Program-made: the position numbers and the translations under genes
Part shown: positions 23,100 to 35,107 of the stretch, one piece after another
Numbering within the stretch: position 1 is the first letter of the stretch
Layout: each line of letters starts with the position of its first letter
From: Paracentrotus lividus
Taxonomy: Eukaryota; Echinodermata; Echinoidea; Camarodonta; Echinidae
Assembly: GCA_940671915.1 (NCBI GenBank)
Contig: CALNVZ010000218.1
Span: 38,674,850 to 38,738,849, forward strand
Length of the DNA stretch: 64,000 nt
Reading direction: 5' to 3'
The notes under the pieces: generated by a model
Told to the model about the DNA's origin: nothing
What the model saw: the letters and a program-made list of their open reading frames with translations, nothing else
Database searches by the model: none

Positions 23100-23569
23100 T
23101 TAAAGGAGAATTGTTCCTTTACAGATAGTTGGCTTACTGTGGATGCAGAAAAATCAAATAAGCACATCAATGAAGATTTGGTAAAAATGGGATAAATGAT
23201 AAGAAAGTTATGAGTATTTGAATGTTGAGATCTGTGATGTAGGAAATCTCCCATTGGCAACGCGGTCACCATTTGGTGCGCACAAAAACTATTCAAAATG
23301 TCTCTTTATTTTCATTCTAATGATAGAAATATTTACATGTCACCCATAAAAAAAAATTATATATTCTACTGTTAGAATTTAGTAAAATGTGTCAAGAGAT
23401 ATGGGAAAGATCTCCCTGCATTACATCACACATCCTGGACGCGTTGCCAATAGGAGGATCTCCATATCATATCATTGCCTGATTTTTCTGAAACTTTTAC
23501 CAATATGTTTTTGGGGTTTGTCTCCATTCACTGAAGCTAAATTTCTCTGAGGGGATAATTCCCCTTTAA
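23100..23569. mobile_element. TTAA-flanked fold-back MITE
   Basis: TTAAAGGAGAATTGTTCC at 23100 and GGATAATTCCCCTTTAA ending at 23569. The interior holds inverted CCCATTGGCAACGCG and CGCGTTGCCAATAGG segments. TTAA at both ends suggests a piggyBac-type target. It resembles the element at 32169-32673. Confidence 0.65.
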
Positions 23570-24280
23570 GTAACTGAGATAAGAGTGGGAAATTCACTTT
23601 CAAAAGTAAGAAAGTTGCTTTGTTTATTATGATGATGTAAAATGCTTATTGTTAATTCCAGTAAGAAATGAAAATGTTTTCATTTGAATTCGGATGAAGG
23701 ACAACATATAAATTGTGTAAACTATTAAGAATGAGAAATAAAAATGCAAACTGAAAAAAAACTAACTGATACCTTATGTTTGTTTTCTCTTCATTACACC
23801 AATTGCAAAATATATTGCTCTATTAATACGATACAATTAGAGTTAAATGCTTAAACATATGAAACTATAAACTTTGTGAGAGAAATACTGCAAGTTTATA
23901 GAGATTAAAATGTGAGTGCAACAAATTCAGGATTTAAAAAAGGGGGTGGGGCGCAGATAGCAAGTTTTAGAAGGGGGGGGGGGCACAAACTGCAATGTTC
24001 GTGTACTGCCCACTCCCATGATAAAGAGGTCATCGGAAGCAAGCCAATCAATTACCTTGTTATATAAATCTTGCTATATCATGAACACTTAGATACGTAT
24101 TGAATTGTGAACTTAGGAAAATGCATCATAACAAAATCTAAAATCTGAGCTTTTGTGAGGGGAGTACTAGCAATGTAATGTTCAATACATGGTTTAAAAT
24201 TAAATTAAAAAATGAAAAGATAAACAAGAGCAAACACCTCCTCCCCCTCCTCCCGACTACCTTGCTCCACCGTTTGTAAC

Positions 24281-24423
24281 CAGGGGAGCGTTTCATGACA
24301 GGACTTGTCGGAGGTTTTATCTGACAAACTGTAACAAGCTACTGAAATGCTTGCATCTGATTGGCTGAGAGCAAATTTGTCGGATAAAACATCCGACAAG
24401 TCCCGTCATGAAATGCCCCCCTG
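24281..24423. mobile_element. hAT-like MITE, CAGGGG/GACTTGTCGGA family, copy 3
   Basis: The best-preserved copy: CAGGGGAGCGTTTCATGACA (24281) and TGTCATGAAATGCCCCCCTG-like complement (ending 24423), with sub-terminal GGACTTGTCGGA in both arms. The centre carries TGATTGGCTGAGAGCAAATT. Confidence 0.7.
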
Positions 24424-25388
24424 GTATGTTATTTACGTAGGGGTTATTAATTTATGAAACATGAGAGAGAGAGAAGATGCATTATGGGGGCAGGTTGAAA
24501 TATCGATATTGTCTGTTTATGATACAGATATAGAGATTCCAAGGAAACAGCTAGCCCACAACTCCACAATAACAATACAGACAGATACATGTAGATATAA
24601 TGACAGAAGAGATGGGAGAGAGAGAGAGAGGCAGATGGAAAGACAAAGAGATTTGTGCAGGGATTTTGCATGTGTAGGCCCAATAAGGGGTTACAGTTTG
24701 TTTGTTTTTTTCTTTTTTTTTTCTCTCTCTCTCTCTCTTTCTTTTTCATTTCAACTATGAATTTTCTTCAAATAGGGCCTAAAGGTTAACATCTTAAAAT
24801 AATTGATACCAATGTTAGGCCCTATCAGCATAGGCCTATATGTCACATATTCTGCCTCCTGTCTTCATCCATAATGTTCTACAATCTACAAATATTAAGG
24901 TCATGCAAGAAGGAAAATAATGCAGTACGAGTACGTTAAAGCCCCCCCCCCCCAATAGATAAAAGCCAACAGTTTTATTGTTTTAATTATTAATCAGCAC
25001 TTTGTACCTGTTTACATAAAAGGCGCTATATAAATTATGAATATTAGTATTATTGTCATTATTATTATTATTTATTGCTGAAAGATTTTGAAAGTGGGGG
25101 TGGGGTAGTCACAGTGGAAAATTAAGGGATCAGTGACACCATATTAGTATCAATTCTTAAAGTGATATTAATTGTTGTGCGAGTATACTCCTACGAGGTT
25201 ATGCACAGTATCGAAAGAAGAAGAAGCTAGAAGAATTGTCTTTTTCTTTTTTTGACCGTTCATTGTTTCATTCGAGATTGATCTTGCATTTTCCCTTCTA
25301 GGATACCATAGTCAAAAGTGAAGGAGGGAAATCTGCGACATATTCAAAATTCTTGATATGTAAAAGTGGCTGAAATAATACTTTCAAG

Positions 25389-28246
25389 ATGCCTAAAGCA
25401 AAGTAAGTTACGTTTATGTTATTATTGAATGTCACAGGCTTTCATATTGTTGTTAATTTATTTTTTGATATGGTTTCCAATATGATTTTCTGCCAACGAA
25501 ACTTTAAATTTTTCTAACCGAGTCCCATCTGTTAATAATTGTGTGTGTAAAATGACGAAAATTAATTGAATGCGATTTTACGTGTGGGAACTTAGTAAGT
25601 TTGTAGTGGAGCAACACAAACGTAAGCCTAATTATTGTATGTCATGTATGTCGTGCAAGTGTTGAGGGGTTCTTGGTTGACCCTTTCCATGCTGTTTGTG
25701 CAGGCAAAGAGCAGCAGCCAAAGAGAGAGAGAGAGAGAGAGAGAGAAAAAAAGAAGAAGATAGAGTCGATTGTCTTGATTGAAGAGAAAGAGAGAGACAG
25801 AGACTTGAAGAGAGAGGGAGAGAGAGTTAAAAAAAAAAAAAAAGAGGAGCTCAATAAGTGCAGCACAATGCTAGGAATTGTGCAATCCTGCATGTGTCCT
25901 AAATTTCAATGCATGGTTTGGTACATGGCGTCTGCTCTAGCCAGGTTTAGACCGAGGCTGCTCTGTCCTCGTCATCGTAACCCCCTCTGAGCCTGAGGAC
26001 AGAGAGCTGCCATTGCTCGAGCTGTTCAACCTGCAGTGTACATAGCCGAGTGTGTTTTCGGTGATTATATTATAGATCTATAAGATTAAGAAATTTATTC
26101 CACTTACCGCATCTGGAAGTAGATTTTCTCTAGATCTATCTGTTTCTTGTCCTTGATGGCCAACTGTCTTGTTGAATTTGTTTTTAGGGGGTTTCTGTAA
26201 GTTTTTGCCCTGAAATTAGGGGAAATTTAACAGAGAATCACGGCACTGCAGTTTGAACAAATCTATAAGATTAAGAAAGTTATTCCACTTACCGCATCTG
26301 GAAGTAGATTTTCTCTAGATCCATCTGTTTCTTGTCCTTGATGGCCAACTGTCTTGTTGAATTTGGTTTTGGGGGGTTTCTGTAAGTTTTTGCCATGAAA
26401 TTAGGGGAAATTTAACAGAGAATCACGGCACTGCAGTTTGAACAGCTCGCGCAATGGTAGCTCTCTGTCTACAGAGGGATACGATGAAGACAGAGCAGCC
26501 TCGGTCTACTGTAGGTTGAGACCCTTCCCAGCTAGCTATTATTCATTGCCTCATCTATCGTCAAGACAATTCAAGATGCTCATAACCATCATATACTGCA
26601 GCAGGACCTTGATAATAAATCAGAGACCTGGCAAATGAAGTTCAATTACAAAAATCAAAATTAAAAATATTTACCAAACTAAAGAATCATCATGCAATTA
26701 TCATTTTTCCTAGATTATCACTCTATATTTTGAGGTAGACTTATGATTTTGCTGACTGTTCTTGTGAAGTTTCATCGCGATTGAGAGGGCAGCTGTCCGC
26801 AATTTCGATGTTAATTTAGATTGATAAAAATGGTAAAAAGCTACTCCAGAGCAATTACAAAGAGTGAGAGACATAATTTAAATAATAAAAGATATTGCTT
26901 GTATCTCTCAATCACTCATTTTTCCTCTCTCCTATAACAGAGCAAAGAAGAGCAAGACCAAACGTCGTCATGAAAGCAGCAGTAGCAGTAGCTATGATGA
27001 TTCCAGTGAGAGCGGTTCATACTCCAGTTCAGACAGTGACTCTGGTAATTCACATGTTTCTAGAATTTAAGAATTACTGTCATTAAAGCGAGAGCAAACT
27101 GATCAATACTCTCATTGACTCTATGTTATAAATAGCTAGTCTGAAAATATACTTTTTGAGATAACTATTAACAATACAGTGTATTTATTTAACCTATAAT
27201 TGAATTTACATCAGGGAAACTAAAATGTTTTGAGGGGAAAAGCATTTGTTTAGCTATACTTGGCAACATAATCATAGCAGTGTGAATTTTTTTTATTAGT
27301 GAAAAAAAAAATGTTATCATTAAAATGGGCCTGTCACTGCTCAGGATGTTGCATTATGGGTAACGATTCAGGGCAGAATTGAGTAGTTGAGGGCTTGAGG
27401 TTGTTCTATACAAGGCTCTTGGTTCGTAATGGCTTTAAAAAAGGGATTAAATCCACTTTTGTAACTTCAATGAAAATAGTGTTGGTTTACAAGATTTTAA
27501 ATAGTCGTCCAAGGAAAAGTGATATGTAAAAAAAATGCATTTTTTTCAATTGCTATCAAAACTTAAGCTGACTTTAATAGAAGATATCAACATATTTTGG
27601 TAGATTTATAATTGATGTAATCTTATGCATGCAATGTAATTTATTTTCCTTTCTTAAACAGAGGAGGATTACAAAGTAAAGAAGAAACAGAAAACTAGGC
27701 TTTCTTCTAAGAAACAACAGAAGAAAGATAAGAAAAAGGCAGAGAAGGAAAAAAAGAAGAAGGCTAAAAGTAAGTATTTAAATTTTAAACATTAAGCACA
27801 TTAGCAATTTACTAAGCAATCTGCTTCATATTCCATCATGATATAACCCAGTGATTTTTTCCCCCCACTTTTTTTTTCAAAAGTTTTTTTTTTTTTTTTT
27901 TTTTTGGGGGGGGAGGCCTGACCAGTTAAAGGCAATGTTAAAATCCTATTTTTGTCTTATTTGTTATTGATGGTTGGTTACATAAATGAAGTGCACACTG
28001 TACAGCTAAAATATAAATATAGTCAATACAAATCCATGACGTAGGCCCTCCTTCTTGTGTAAGAATCAATGTATCCACTTTTAGGTTGGCATTTTATTTG
28101 ACATCGCCCCTCCCTATCTTTCCCTTAATTTCTTGCTTCCTGTGTTGCCCTCATCTCCCCCCCCCCCTCCCTCTCTCCCTCTCTCTCTCTCCCTCTGTAT
28201 CAAATATTGTTCTCTGTATCTCAATCTCCCTCCATTTTTGCTTTCT

Positions 28247-28288
<42 letters not shown>

Positions 28289-28297
28289 CCTTTGCTT

Positions 28298-28331
<34 letters not shown>

Positions 28332-28673
28332 TCCCCTTTGCTTCCTCCCTCTTCTCTCTCTTTCTCTCATTCTCTTCTTGTCTTTTATTCAGATAAGATA
28401 TCCAAAGATGACTACTACAGCAAGAGCAAAGAATTTAGAGTTTGGCTTATGGAAGAGGTAAATTACATCTCAAGTATTTTGTAAAGAAAATAAATACTAC
28501 TTGGTGAAAGGCAGATCTATTTTCTTTATAAAATATTTCTTGTATTTTTATTGAGTTCCCCTTTGCTGAATATTGTTTCTTTATCGACTTGAATGCCTAA
28601 TAAACCATTCATTTGTGCATTTTATGTAAAATTGCCAATTAATTAGTTATTTTGAGCATATTATACTTTTATT

Positions 28674-28704
<31 letters not shown>

Positions 28705-31700
28705 TATTAGACAGTGAGGTATTACAATTATTGCATTGAATATCAGTTATACTCGTCTGTGTCTTTGTGTATTTAGTCGCATGATACAGTCCCCTCCCTT
28801 TATAATGAGGGATTCAGGACCCACCTAATTATCTTCTGACAAAGTCTTGTTATACTAAACACATGCACACATACACATGTGCATATTAGAAATTGGAACT
28901 GTGACAATTGCCTTGATATTATGAAATCTTGTTGTTTCCATGCTCATTATAACGGGAATGGACTTTACCACATCAATAAATCAAACAACATTATATTAAA
29001 GCATCTATTTTAGTGAACAGCTTATGTAATAGAAGATATGATGATTGATCTTTGTCACTATATATCTTGTATCATAATGACAGGTTTTATGTTCCTTGGT
29101 ATATTTTTAATCAACAGAAAAACAAACCACTTGATGAACTAGCATCCAGCAAGTCAAAGGCTTATTTTAAGAAGTTTGTGAAGAAATGGAACTCTGGCAA
29201 ACTGTCAAAGGTATTTATATTCTACTCTCCTACAAAAGGAAAGATTTCAACAAAGTTGACACTTATAAGAAATAGAGGATAAACATTTGATTTTATTTGA
29301 TTCTTCCCTCTCCTTCTGTTTTACTCAATTCCTTATCCCTGTCTTTATTGCCACATTATTCTTTTATTGAATGAATATAATTTCAGTTGTAATTTCTAAT
29401 TATCTATTTCTATTTTTTATTTTTTATTTTTTATTTCACAGAAATATTACAAAGGCATTGACTTTGCTGATGAGAAATCCTCACTGACAAAATACAAATG
29501 GAAGGTAAGACCATGTAGTGCAAAGACAAGGGGGGTATTCCCTTCTACCATATGGTCCCTGTGAGAAAGTTTTGAAAGAAAATGACTGCTTGTGTAATCC
29601 TACCAGGGGGGTGTTTCACAAAGAGTTAAGTAGACTTAAAGTCGCACTTAACTTCTACGCCTATCTTGTTTTATAACGCGCAATGTGATTGATAGACTTA
29701 TCAATGGCGCGCATCCCCCGAGCAAGGTCAGTCCAATGAGGTGATGCGTAATATAACGCATGAAACTAACGATTTAAGTGCGATTTTTAAGTCTACTTAA
29801 CTCTTTGTGAAACACCCCCCAGGTAACTATTTACACCTGGATCATGAGAAGAATTAATATAGTTAAAATGCGTTGTTCAACCAGCACAATTTCCATTCTG
29901 GATTGAATTGAAACTATGAACTTAGTATCTCAAGTCAAGCGATTACTTGACTACTACACCTGGGTGATGACTCACTAACAGATAAAATCAATCCCAACTG
30001 GGATAATATCAAATTTCGGATCAATAGCCATGTTATAGTTACGTAGGTTCATAGTTGGGATTGATTTTAAATCTTAGTGAATCACCCAATTAACTCTATA
30101 TTTTAGAAGTATAAATTGTGTGTAGTTGTAGAGTACTTTATTATGGTTGATTAACAATTGTGTTCTGGTTGGAATACTCCCTAGAGAGTAGATAATGTGC
30201 ATACATTGTGTGGCACCATGCCTGAATCAGATTACTGAGGTAATACTGGCCCATATTCTCAAAGGTTGTTTGTTGTTGTTTTTATATTTTACGGCGCTTT
30301 CATTCATTATATGAATATTTTCAAAACTGTGGACTGAAACCATGGATTACGTAAATTTTGTGTAATAATAACACTTAAATTTGGCGCGTGCATAGAGAAA
30401 GGTCTAATATGAATGCGCTATTTTGTCACAGTGCACTAATTTACGATTGTTGCTATGGTTTTAGCTTAACAAGCCCACAGTTTTGAATTAATGAGTCCAC
30501 TGTTGAGTCAACGATTTATTTAAATTAATTGAAATAAACAGCAGACTTAACCATAGCAACAAGCATAAATTTAACGAATTTTAAAATAATCGCACATTCA
30601 TATTGGACCTTTTTCAAAGTATGCACCAAATTAAATGTAATTATTACACAAAATTTACATAATCTATGGTTTCAGTCCATGGTTTTAAAACCACATTTGA
30701 GAACTTGGGCCAATGTGTTTGTAAAGTACATACAGTTGTAGCCTATGTATTTTAATCCGAAGTATTATGATGATTTATATAATATCACTTTTTTCATCCC
30801 AGTTTGCAGGTAAAGGTAATCCATCCCTGTCTCGTGACCTGGATGGTAGTATCAGTATGTCACCCTTCAAGACTCCTCAGCCGACAAGGTTCTCAACATT
30901 TGGGAAGAGCACCCTCAATGATGCCGCAGGAAGTAAAAGTGTACCACCGGACGCCAAGTTCATTGGCCCGAGTAGACCTGTAAGTAAAACATTTGTTTGT
31001 TTGTTTAATGTTGTATGATAAACTTTGTATTTAAATTCGTCTGACGTTTTTTCTATCCTAATGTTGTTTATCTCTCCTACAAATGTAACTTTCTCTCAAG
31101 ATCTGTGTCAATTATTTTTATTGCAGGTATTTATCTCCATATCTTGATTACACCAAATAACTAAACAACTGCACAATCAAGCTGCATATTTAAAATTATC
31201 TACCGATGCATGTACTATTATGGATTTAGTTTGTTTGCCCTTGTAGACCTAATTTTTTTTTTTTTTTTACAACTAACGTTGTTATTGTTTTGTTTTTTTT
31301 TAAATTCATTTATGAAAGAGATCTGTGAAATTAGGCAATGTTGTCTTAAAATTATATTTTGTTGTCCTAATAAAACATAATAATATTAAATAAAACATGT
31401 AGGCCTATTATGCACTTGCGTGATTGAAAAATAAATGGAAGAACTTTCGTTTAAGTTGTGGATGTGTAGCTTTAAACAAAATAAAATTCATGATTGTTTT
31501 TCTCTCTGTCAGCCACCAATGTCTCAAGTTGAGCTGGAGAACAACAGAGAAGCTGAGAGGAAAAGATTGCAGAAAGGGAGGAAAGAGTTTAACAGCCACA
31601 ATAAATTGGTAAGTCAAGAAGCACACAAAAGATGCAACAAATCACTTTTGAAAGACATAGTAACTTTTGTATATTGATAGTAGGACAACCAATGAAAATT

Positions 31701-34075
31701 GTACTCTCTAAATCTGTCATAAACTAAAGATTTACTATATGGGCCTGGCCCGTATTCCATAAAAGCACGAAATTTAAGCATTTTTGCTTATCTTTAAAAT
31801 GCGTATTCCATAAATACGGCTTACTAAGAATTCTGTTCAAGCCTATTTTTGGCAGTGAAGCATAAATTCTTAGATTTTTGCTAAGTCAAAAGTCTTAAAT
31901 GGAATTGCTCCTTCAAATCGCACATTAAAAAATGAGAATTTTATCCTAACTTTAAGCCCACTTCCTAGTGGCTTAACTTTAATGTTGATTATATGGCAAG
32001 CTCATTTGAGACCACAAACATTAAAAATGACGATATTAATAAAATTCAGAATTTCACTTGATGCTTTCTGACCTCAGACAAAGTGCTTAACGTGTTTGGT
32101 ATAAAGGCTAAGAATTTTTTTTTCCGGGACAAAATCTTAGAAAAATACTTAGACTTAAGACAAATTGCTTAAAGGGGAAGTTCACCCTGGAATTTTATTG
32201 GTCTTAAAAAATGCAGAAAAATGAAAGAAAAATATGAGTGAAGGTTTGGTGAAAATCGACCAAAATATGATGAAGTTATGAATATTCAAAGTTTTGATTC
32301 TGTGACGTCACGTGCGAGCAGATCTCCTATGTGTTATGTAGTGTAAATTCCATAAAATGTCATTTTTTTCAGAAGAAAATAATTATGTCACCTGTCTGGT
32401 CGATATACCATCAAACATAATATTCATATACATGACTATATCAAATTGACCCATTCCTTTATCAAGAACCATGACAAAAAGACAAATTTAAGGAATTTAC
32501 ATACACAACCAATGGGAGAGCTGCTCGCACGTGACGTCACAGAATCAAAACTTTAAATATTCATAACTTCGCTATTTTTTGGTCGATTTTCTTCAAACTT
32601 TCACTAATATTTTTCTTTCATTTTTCTTCATTTTTTAAGACCAATAAAATTCCAGGGTGAACTTCCCCTTTAAGTATAGTTGTGGAATACGGGCCCTGGA
32701 TTAGGTTTAGGTTTGCGAAAGGGTTTATTTGGGGTTTAAGCTAAGGGTTAGGTATATGATCAGGTTTAATTCAGAGAAGAGATTATCTATTTTATTAGTG
32801 ACATGGATTTATTACAAGACAATTGTCAATGGAGCAACTCTCATAGACCCACAGGTTAACCCGTTGTATACTGAGAACTTTTTATAAGGTCGAATGAATA
32901 GTGATAGTCAAGCATGCTTGCAAGAATTTCTTTCCATTTAAAGGTGAAACAAAGACAGCTTTAAATAGAGCAATGTCAGATTTATTTAAATTATAGAAGG
33001 ACTTTATGTTTATGCAATCATGAGGGAAATGAACGGTCGACAAGAGATATGTTCTATGTTTCTTCAGCCCGCATATATGCGGGCTTAGTATACAACGGGT
33101 TAATATATTATTTCATCATTAAATTTCTTTTTCATAAAAGATGAGGCAATATATATTTGTTGTCAAATTGATTTTACAGGTCATGGATGAGTTGACACCC
33201 AAGGCCACAGGGCATGAAGCTAAGATTGAGAGGAGATACATCCGAGCCCAAGAGAGGAGACAAAGGGAGTCCAGCCCTGGACTAGGAGTCGAGAACAAGT
33301 CTATTATGGGAGGACCGTAAGTATATAAGAGAGAGAGAGAGAGGAGAGAAAAAGAGTCTGGCCCTGGACTAGGAGTTGAGAACAAGTCTATTATGGGAGG
33401 ACCGTAAGTATATAAAAGAGAGAGAGAGAAGAGAAAAGGAGTCTAGCCCTGGACTAGGAGTTGAGAACAAGTCTATTATGGGAGGACCATAAGTATATAA
33501 GAGAGAGAGAGAGAGAGAGAGGAGAGAAGGGGAGTCTAGCCCTGGACTAGGAGTTGAGAACAAGTCTATTTTTGGAGGACCATAAGTATATAAGAGAGAG
33601 AGGAGAGAAAGGGAGTCTAGCGCAGGACTAGGACTAGAGAACAAGTCTATTATGGGATGGGAGTCTTAGCCAACTTCTTGAACAGTAGGTATCAGCATGC
33701 CTATTTCTTTTATTTTTCTTTTGTACTGCTTTGTTAGGCATGCACATCACAAAAAATTTGTGTCCTATGATTACCTGCCTCGACTGTCTCTATAAATGTT
33801 CTGTCACTTTGCAAATTCGCTTCAGTTTGCCTGCTTTCGCTGCTCTGTGAGAGACCCTCATTAGGTTTTCTTTTTCATTGCTTTATTTTCATCTCCTCAG
33901 GAGCTACGATGACGTGATGGCGAGGCGAAGGCAGAAGGCTGAGGACAAGAAGGATAACATGCAGCATAAAGCCAACATGAAATTAACTGAATATCAGCTT
34001 AAAGAACAGGCAAAGATGAAGGCACTGTTTGAAATGGCAAAGGCAAATAAGAACGAGAATTCGCTCTGGAAATGA
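25389..34075 (+). CDS. SCI1-like basic nuclear protein, 10 exons, 343 aa
   Basis: Exons: 25389-25402, 26941-27044, 27662-27769, 28393-28457, 29118-29210, 29442-29504, 30803-30979, 31513-31608, 33180-33316, 33901-34075. They sum to 1032 nt, phases fit, and all introns are GT-AG. The first coding exon is only 14 nt (ATG CCT AAA GCA AA). Residues 1-75 form a Lys-rich and Ser-rich tract with long KK and SSS runs, like nuclear localisation and SR-type segments. Residues about 78-150 hold the conserved core: 'DDYYSKSKEFRVWL', 'FKKFVKKWNSGKLSK' and 'KYYKGID'. This core resembles plant style cell-cycle inhibitor 1 and its uncharacterised animal relatives. The C-terminal third is charged and probably helical, ending 'NENSLWK'. 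Molecular function is not known from sequence; a nuclear role is inferred. CCDC174 follows 4.1 kb downstream on the same strand. Confidence 0.87.
25929..26545. repeat. Inverted repeat flanking a 185-bp tandem duplication
   Basis: In intron 1 of the SCI1-like gene, 26076-26260 is repeated almost identically at 26261-26444 (for example ACCGCATCTGGAAGTAG and GGCACTGCAGTTTGAACA in each). Around them, 25929-26038 is the approximate reverse complement of 26430-26545, sharing AGACCGAGGCTGCTCTGTC and GAGCTGTTCAA. The result is a hairpin-capable composite of about 600 bp with no TIR-type ends recognised. Confidence 0.75.
28150..28380 (+). repeat. (CT)n microsatellite abutting an SCI1-like gene acceptor
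   Basis: Long CTCTCT tracts, with a duplicated 'TTCCCCTTTGCTTCCTCCCT' unit, run almost up to the acceptor AG at 28391-28392 of exon 4. The tract acts as an unusually long polypyrimidine region. The frames that stay open here are low-complexity artefacts. Confidence 0.85.
29606..29820. mobile_element. Fold-back MITE with GGGGGTGTTTCACAAAGAG ends
   Basis: GGTGTTTCACAAAGAGTTAA and GTAGACTTAAA at the left are perfectly inverted at the right (TTTAAGTCTAC, TTAACTCTTTGTGAAACACC): at least 31 bp of terminal inverted repeat. It lies about 100 bp after exon 6 of the SCI1-like gene. A diverged relative is at 53331-53703. Confidence 0.8.
30248..30711. mobile_element. MITE with GGCCCATATTCTC ends, copy 3
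   Basis: GGCCCATATTCTCAAAGG on the left, and TGAGAACTTGGGCC on the right as an imperfect complement. Sub-terminal ACTGAAACCATGGATTACGT and ATAATCTATGGTTTCAGT are inverted as well. It ends about 90 bp before exon 7 of the SCI1-like gene. Confidence 0.7.
31747..32695. mobile_element. MITE with GGCCCGTATTCCATAA ends, copy 4, carrying a nested element
   Basis: GGCCCGTATTCCATAAAAGC at the left and TTGTGGAATACGGGCC at the right. Both arms hold 'CTTAAATTTCG/CTAAGTC'-like blocks. A TTAA-flanked palindrome (32169-32673) is inserted near its right end. Confidence 0.75.
32169..32673. mobile_element. 505-bp TTAA-flanked palindromic MITE
   Basis: TTAAAGGGGAAGTTCACCCT, then GGAATTTTATTGGTCTTAAA, on the left, with the exact complement on the right: a terminal inverted repeat of about 45 bp. 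Inside, GTGACGTCACGTGCGAGCAG and CTGCTCGCACGTGACGTCAC are also inverted and contain CRE (TGACGTCA) and E-box (CACGTG) palindromes. TTAA termini fit a piggyBac-type target. Confidence 0.8.
32856..33103. mobile_element. TTAA-flanked MITE, TTAACCCGTTGTATAC ends
   Basis: TTAACCCGTTGTATACTGAG at the left and CTTAGTATACAACGGGTTAA at the right. Next to the right end is a perfect 20-bp palindrome, AGCCCGCATATATGCGGGCT (33066-33085). It ends about 75 bp before exon 9 of the SCI1-like gene. Confidence 0.75.
33265..33660 (+). repeat. Tandem amplification of the exon 9 end and its splice donor
   Basis: A unit of about 85-93 bp (CCTGGACTAGGAGTCGAG, TCTATTATGGGAGGACC, GTAAGTATATAAGAGAG) recurs four times plus one diverged copy. 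Donor-equivalent positions are 33317 (GT, the real donor), 33404 (GT intact), 33489 (AT) and 33582 (AT). Extension to the second GT would add 87 nt but brings an immediate in-frame TAA. Confidence 0.85.
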
Positions 34076-34352
34076 GAGAATGAGAGCAGAGACTCAATAG
34101 AAATCATCATCTATGATGATAATTAAATAGCCCCTTGACCGGGGGCGATCAGAACGTGAGCCCTTCCTTGAAATCAGAAGGTTTATATCCACTTAGTCTG
34201 CCAGCAGTTGGTCCAATTTTCTGATTGTCTAATACCTCATGGGTACCCCCGTTCAGTTTACTGACAATGTGGTCTTACTTCTGCTTTGTCTAATCCGTTG
34301 CCATCTTGTCTAATCTATCAAATTTTCAAATTACATTTTCTTCTAATTCTAA

Positions 34353-34358
34353 AATAAA
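34353..34358 (+). terminator. Candidate polyadenylation signal for the SCI1-like gene
   Basis: AATAAA about 280 bp after the TGA at 34073-34075. It is the first canonical hexamer downstream and gives a plausible 3' UTR length. Confidence 0.45.
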
Positions 34359-34872
34359 TATATCGTCTATTACCTGTTTGTTAACCTATATATGACAGAG
34401 ATTTCCCAATGGTCAATCCCTTTTTGATCCTCAAATTGGCAAATTTTATAACTTTATTTCACTCCTGCAACTTTAAAAAAAATAAAATTAATAATTAACA
34501 ACACTTTAACAATGAAAATTACAAACTGCATAAAAAAAGTTGCCAATTTGTTACTAAAAAAATAGCGATTATTCATATTTCCTCGCGTTGCCAATTTAGA
34601 GATTTTAATGATTATTTTCATTTAAAGTGTTCTAACTCAGACACCGTTCAACGTACAGTGGCAGCAAAAAATCTCTTTGTGTCAGTGATTTTTTATCTTT
34701 TCTGTTGATGTGTAATTCATATTCTACAATATTCTTGTTTCAAAGATAATGCGTCACTAAAAGGAGACATTGTCCTTGATGGGTTAAATGCGATTGATTA
34801 AGTGGTTTTAGACCAACAAGACATTGGGCAAATGAGCATTAGACAAAGTGATGGGTTGGCCCACAAATGGTT

Positions 34873-35107
34873 TACTGTATTCGCTGTTATTTTTCGCACG
34901 ATTAATTTTTCGCGCTGAGCGGCCTCAAAGAATGTTCACAGGTTCTTGAATTCGCGCTGCATTTTAGTAAGCACGCAATTGAATGCACCCAATACATGCA
35001 TAAAAGAGCATGCTCATAAATTCGCGCGTTTTTTAATTCGCACCTGCTGATCTTCGGGCGAAATCTGTGAAAATTGATGTACCGCGAAAATTTCCACGAT
35101 TACAGTA
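34873..35107. mobile_element. MITE with TTACTGTA(T/A)TCG ends (copy 2)
   Basis: TTACTGTATTCGCTG on the left and GCGAAAATTTCCACGATTAC then AGTAA on the right are inverted. The interior is rich in TTCGCGC/GCGCGAA words. The earlier copy at about 9473-9685 shares the TTTTCGCG/GCGAAAATTT sub-terminal blocks. Confidence 0.65.

Larger units (their letters stand above)
21771..25388. other. Intergenic region between the macro-domain and SCI1-like genes
   Basis: No supported gene. It contains MITEs at 21921-22058, 23100-23569 and 24281-24423, GA/CT simple repeats near 24460-24740, a poly-C run near 24945, and a retroposon tail (GCGCTATATAAAT plus ATTATTATT) at about 25020-25070. The promoter of the next gene should lie in the last few hundred bases, but no TATA box or clear motif cluster is seen. 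Confidence 0.5.

Noticed and set aside
24447-25990. Arg/Glu- or Ser/Leu-rich frames near 24.5 and 25.7 kb
   Set aside because: Encoded by GA/CT microsatellites; low complexity on both strands.
28086-28484. Ser/Leu-rich frames overlapping SCI1-like exon 4
   Set aside because: Product of the (CT)n tract; only the 65-bp exon within them is supported, in the frame that fits its neighbours.
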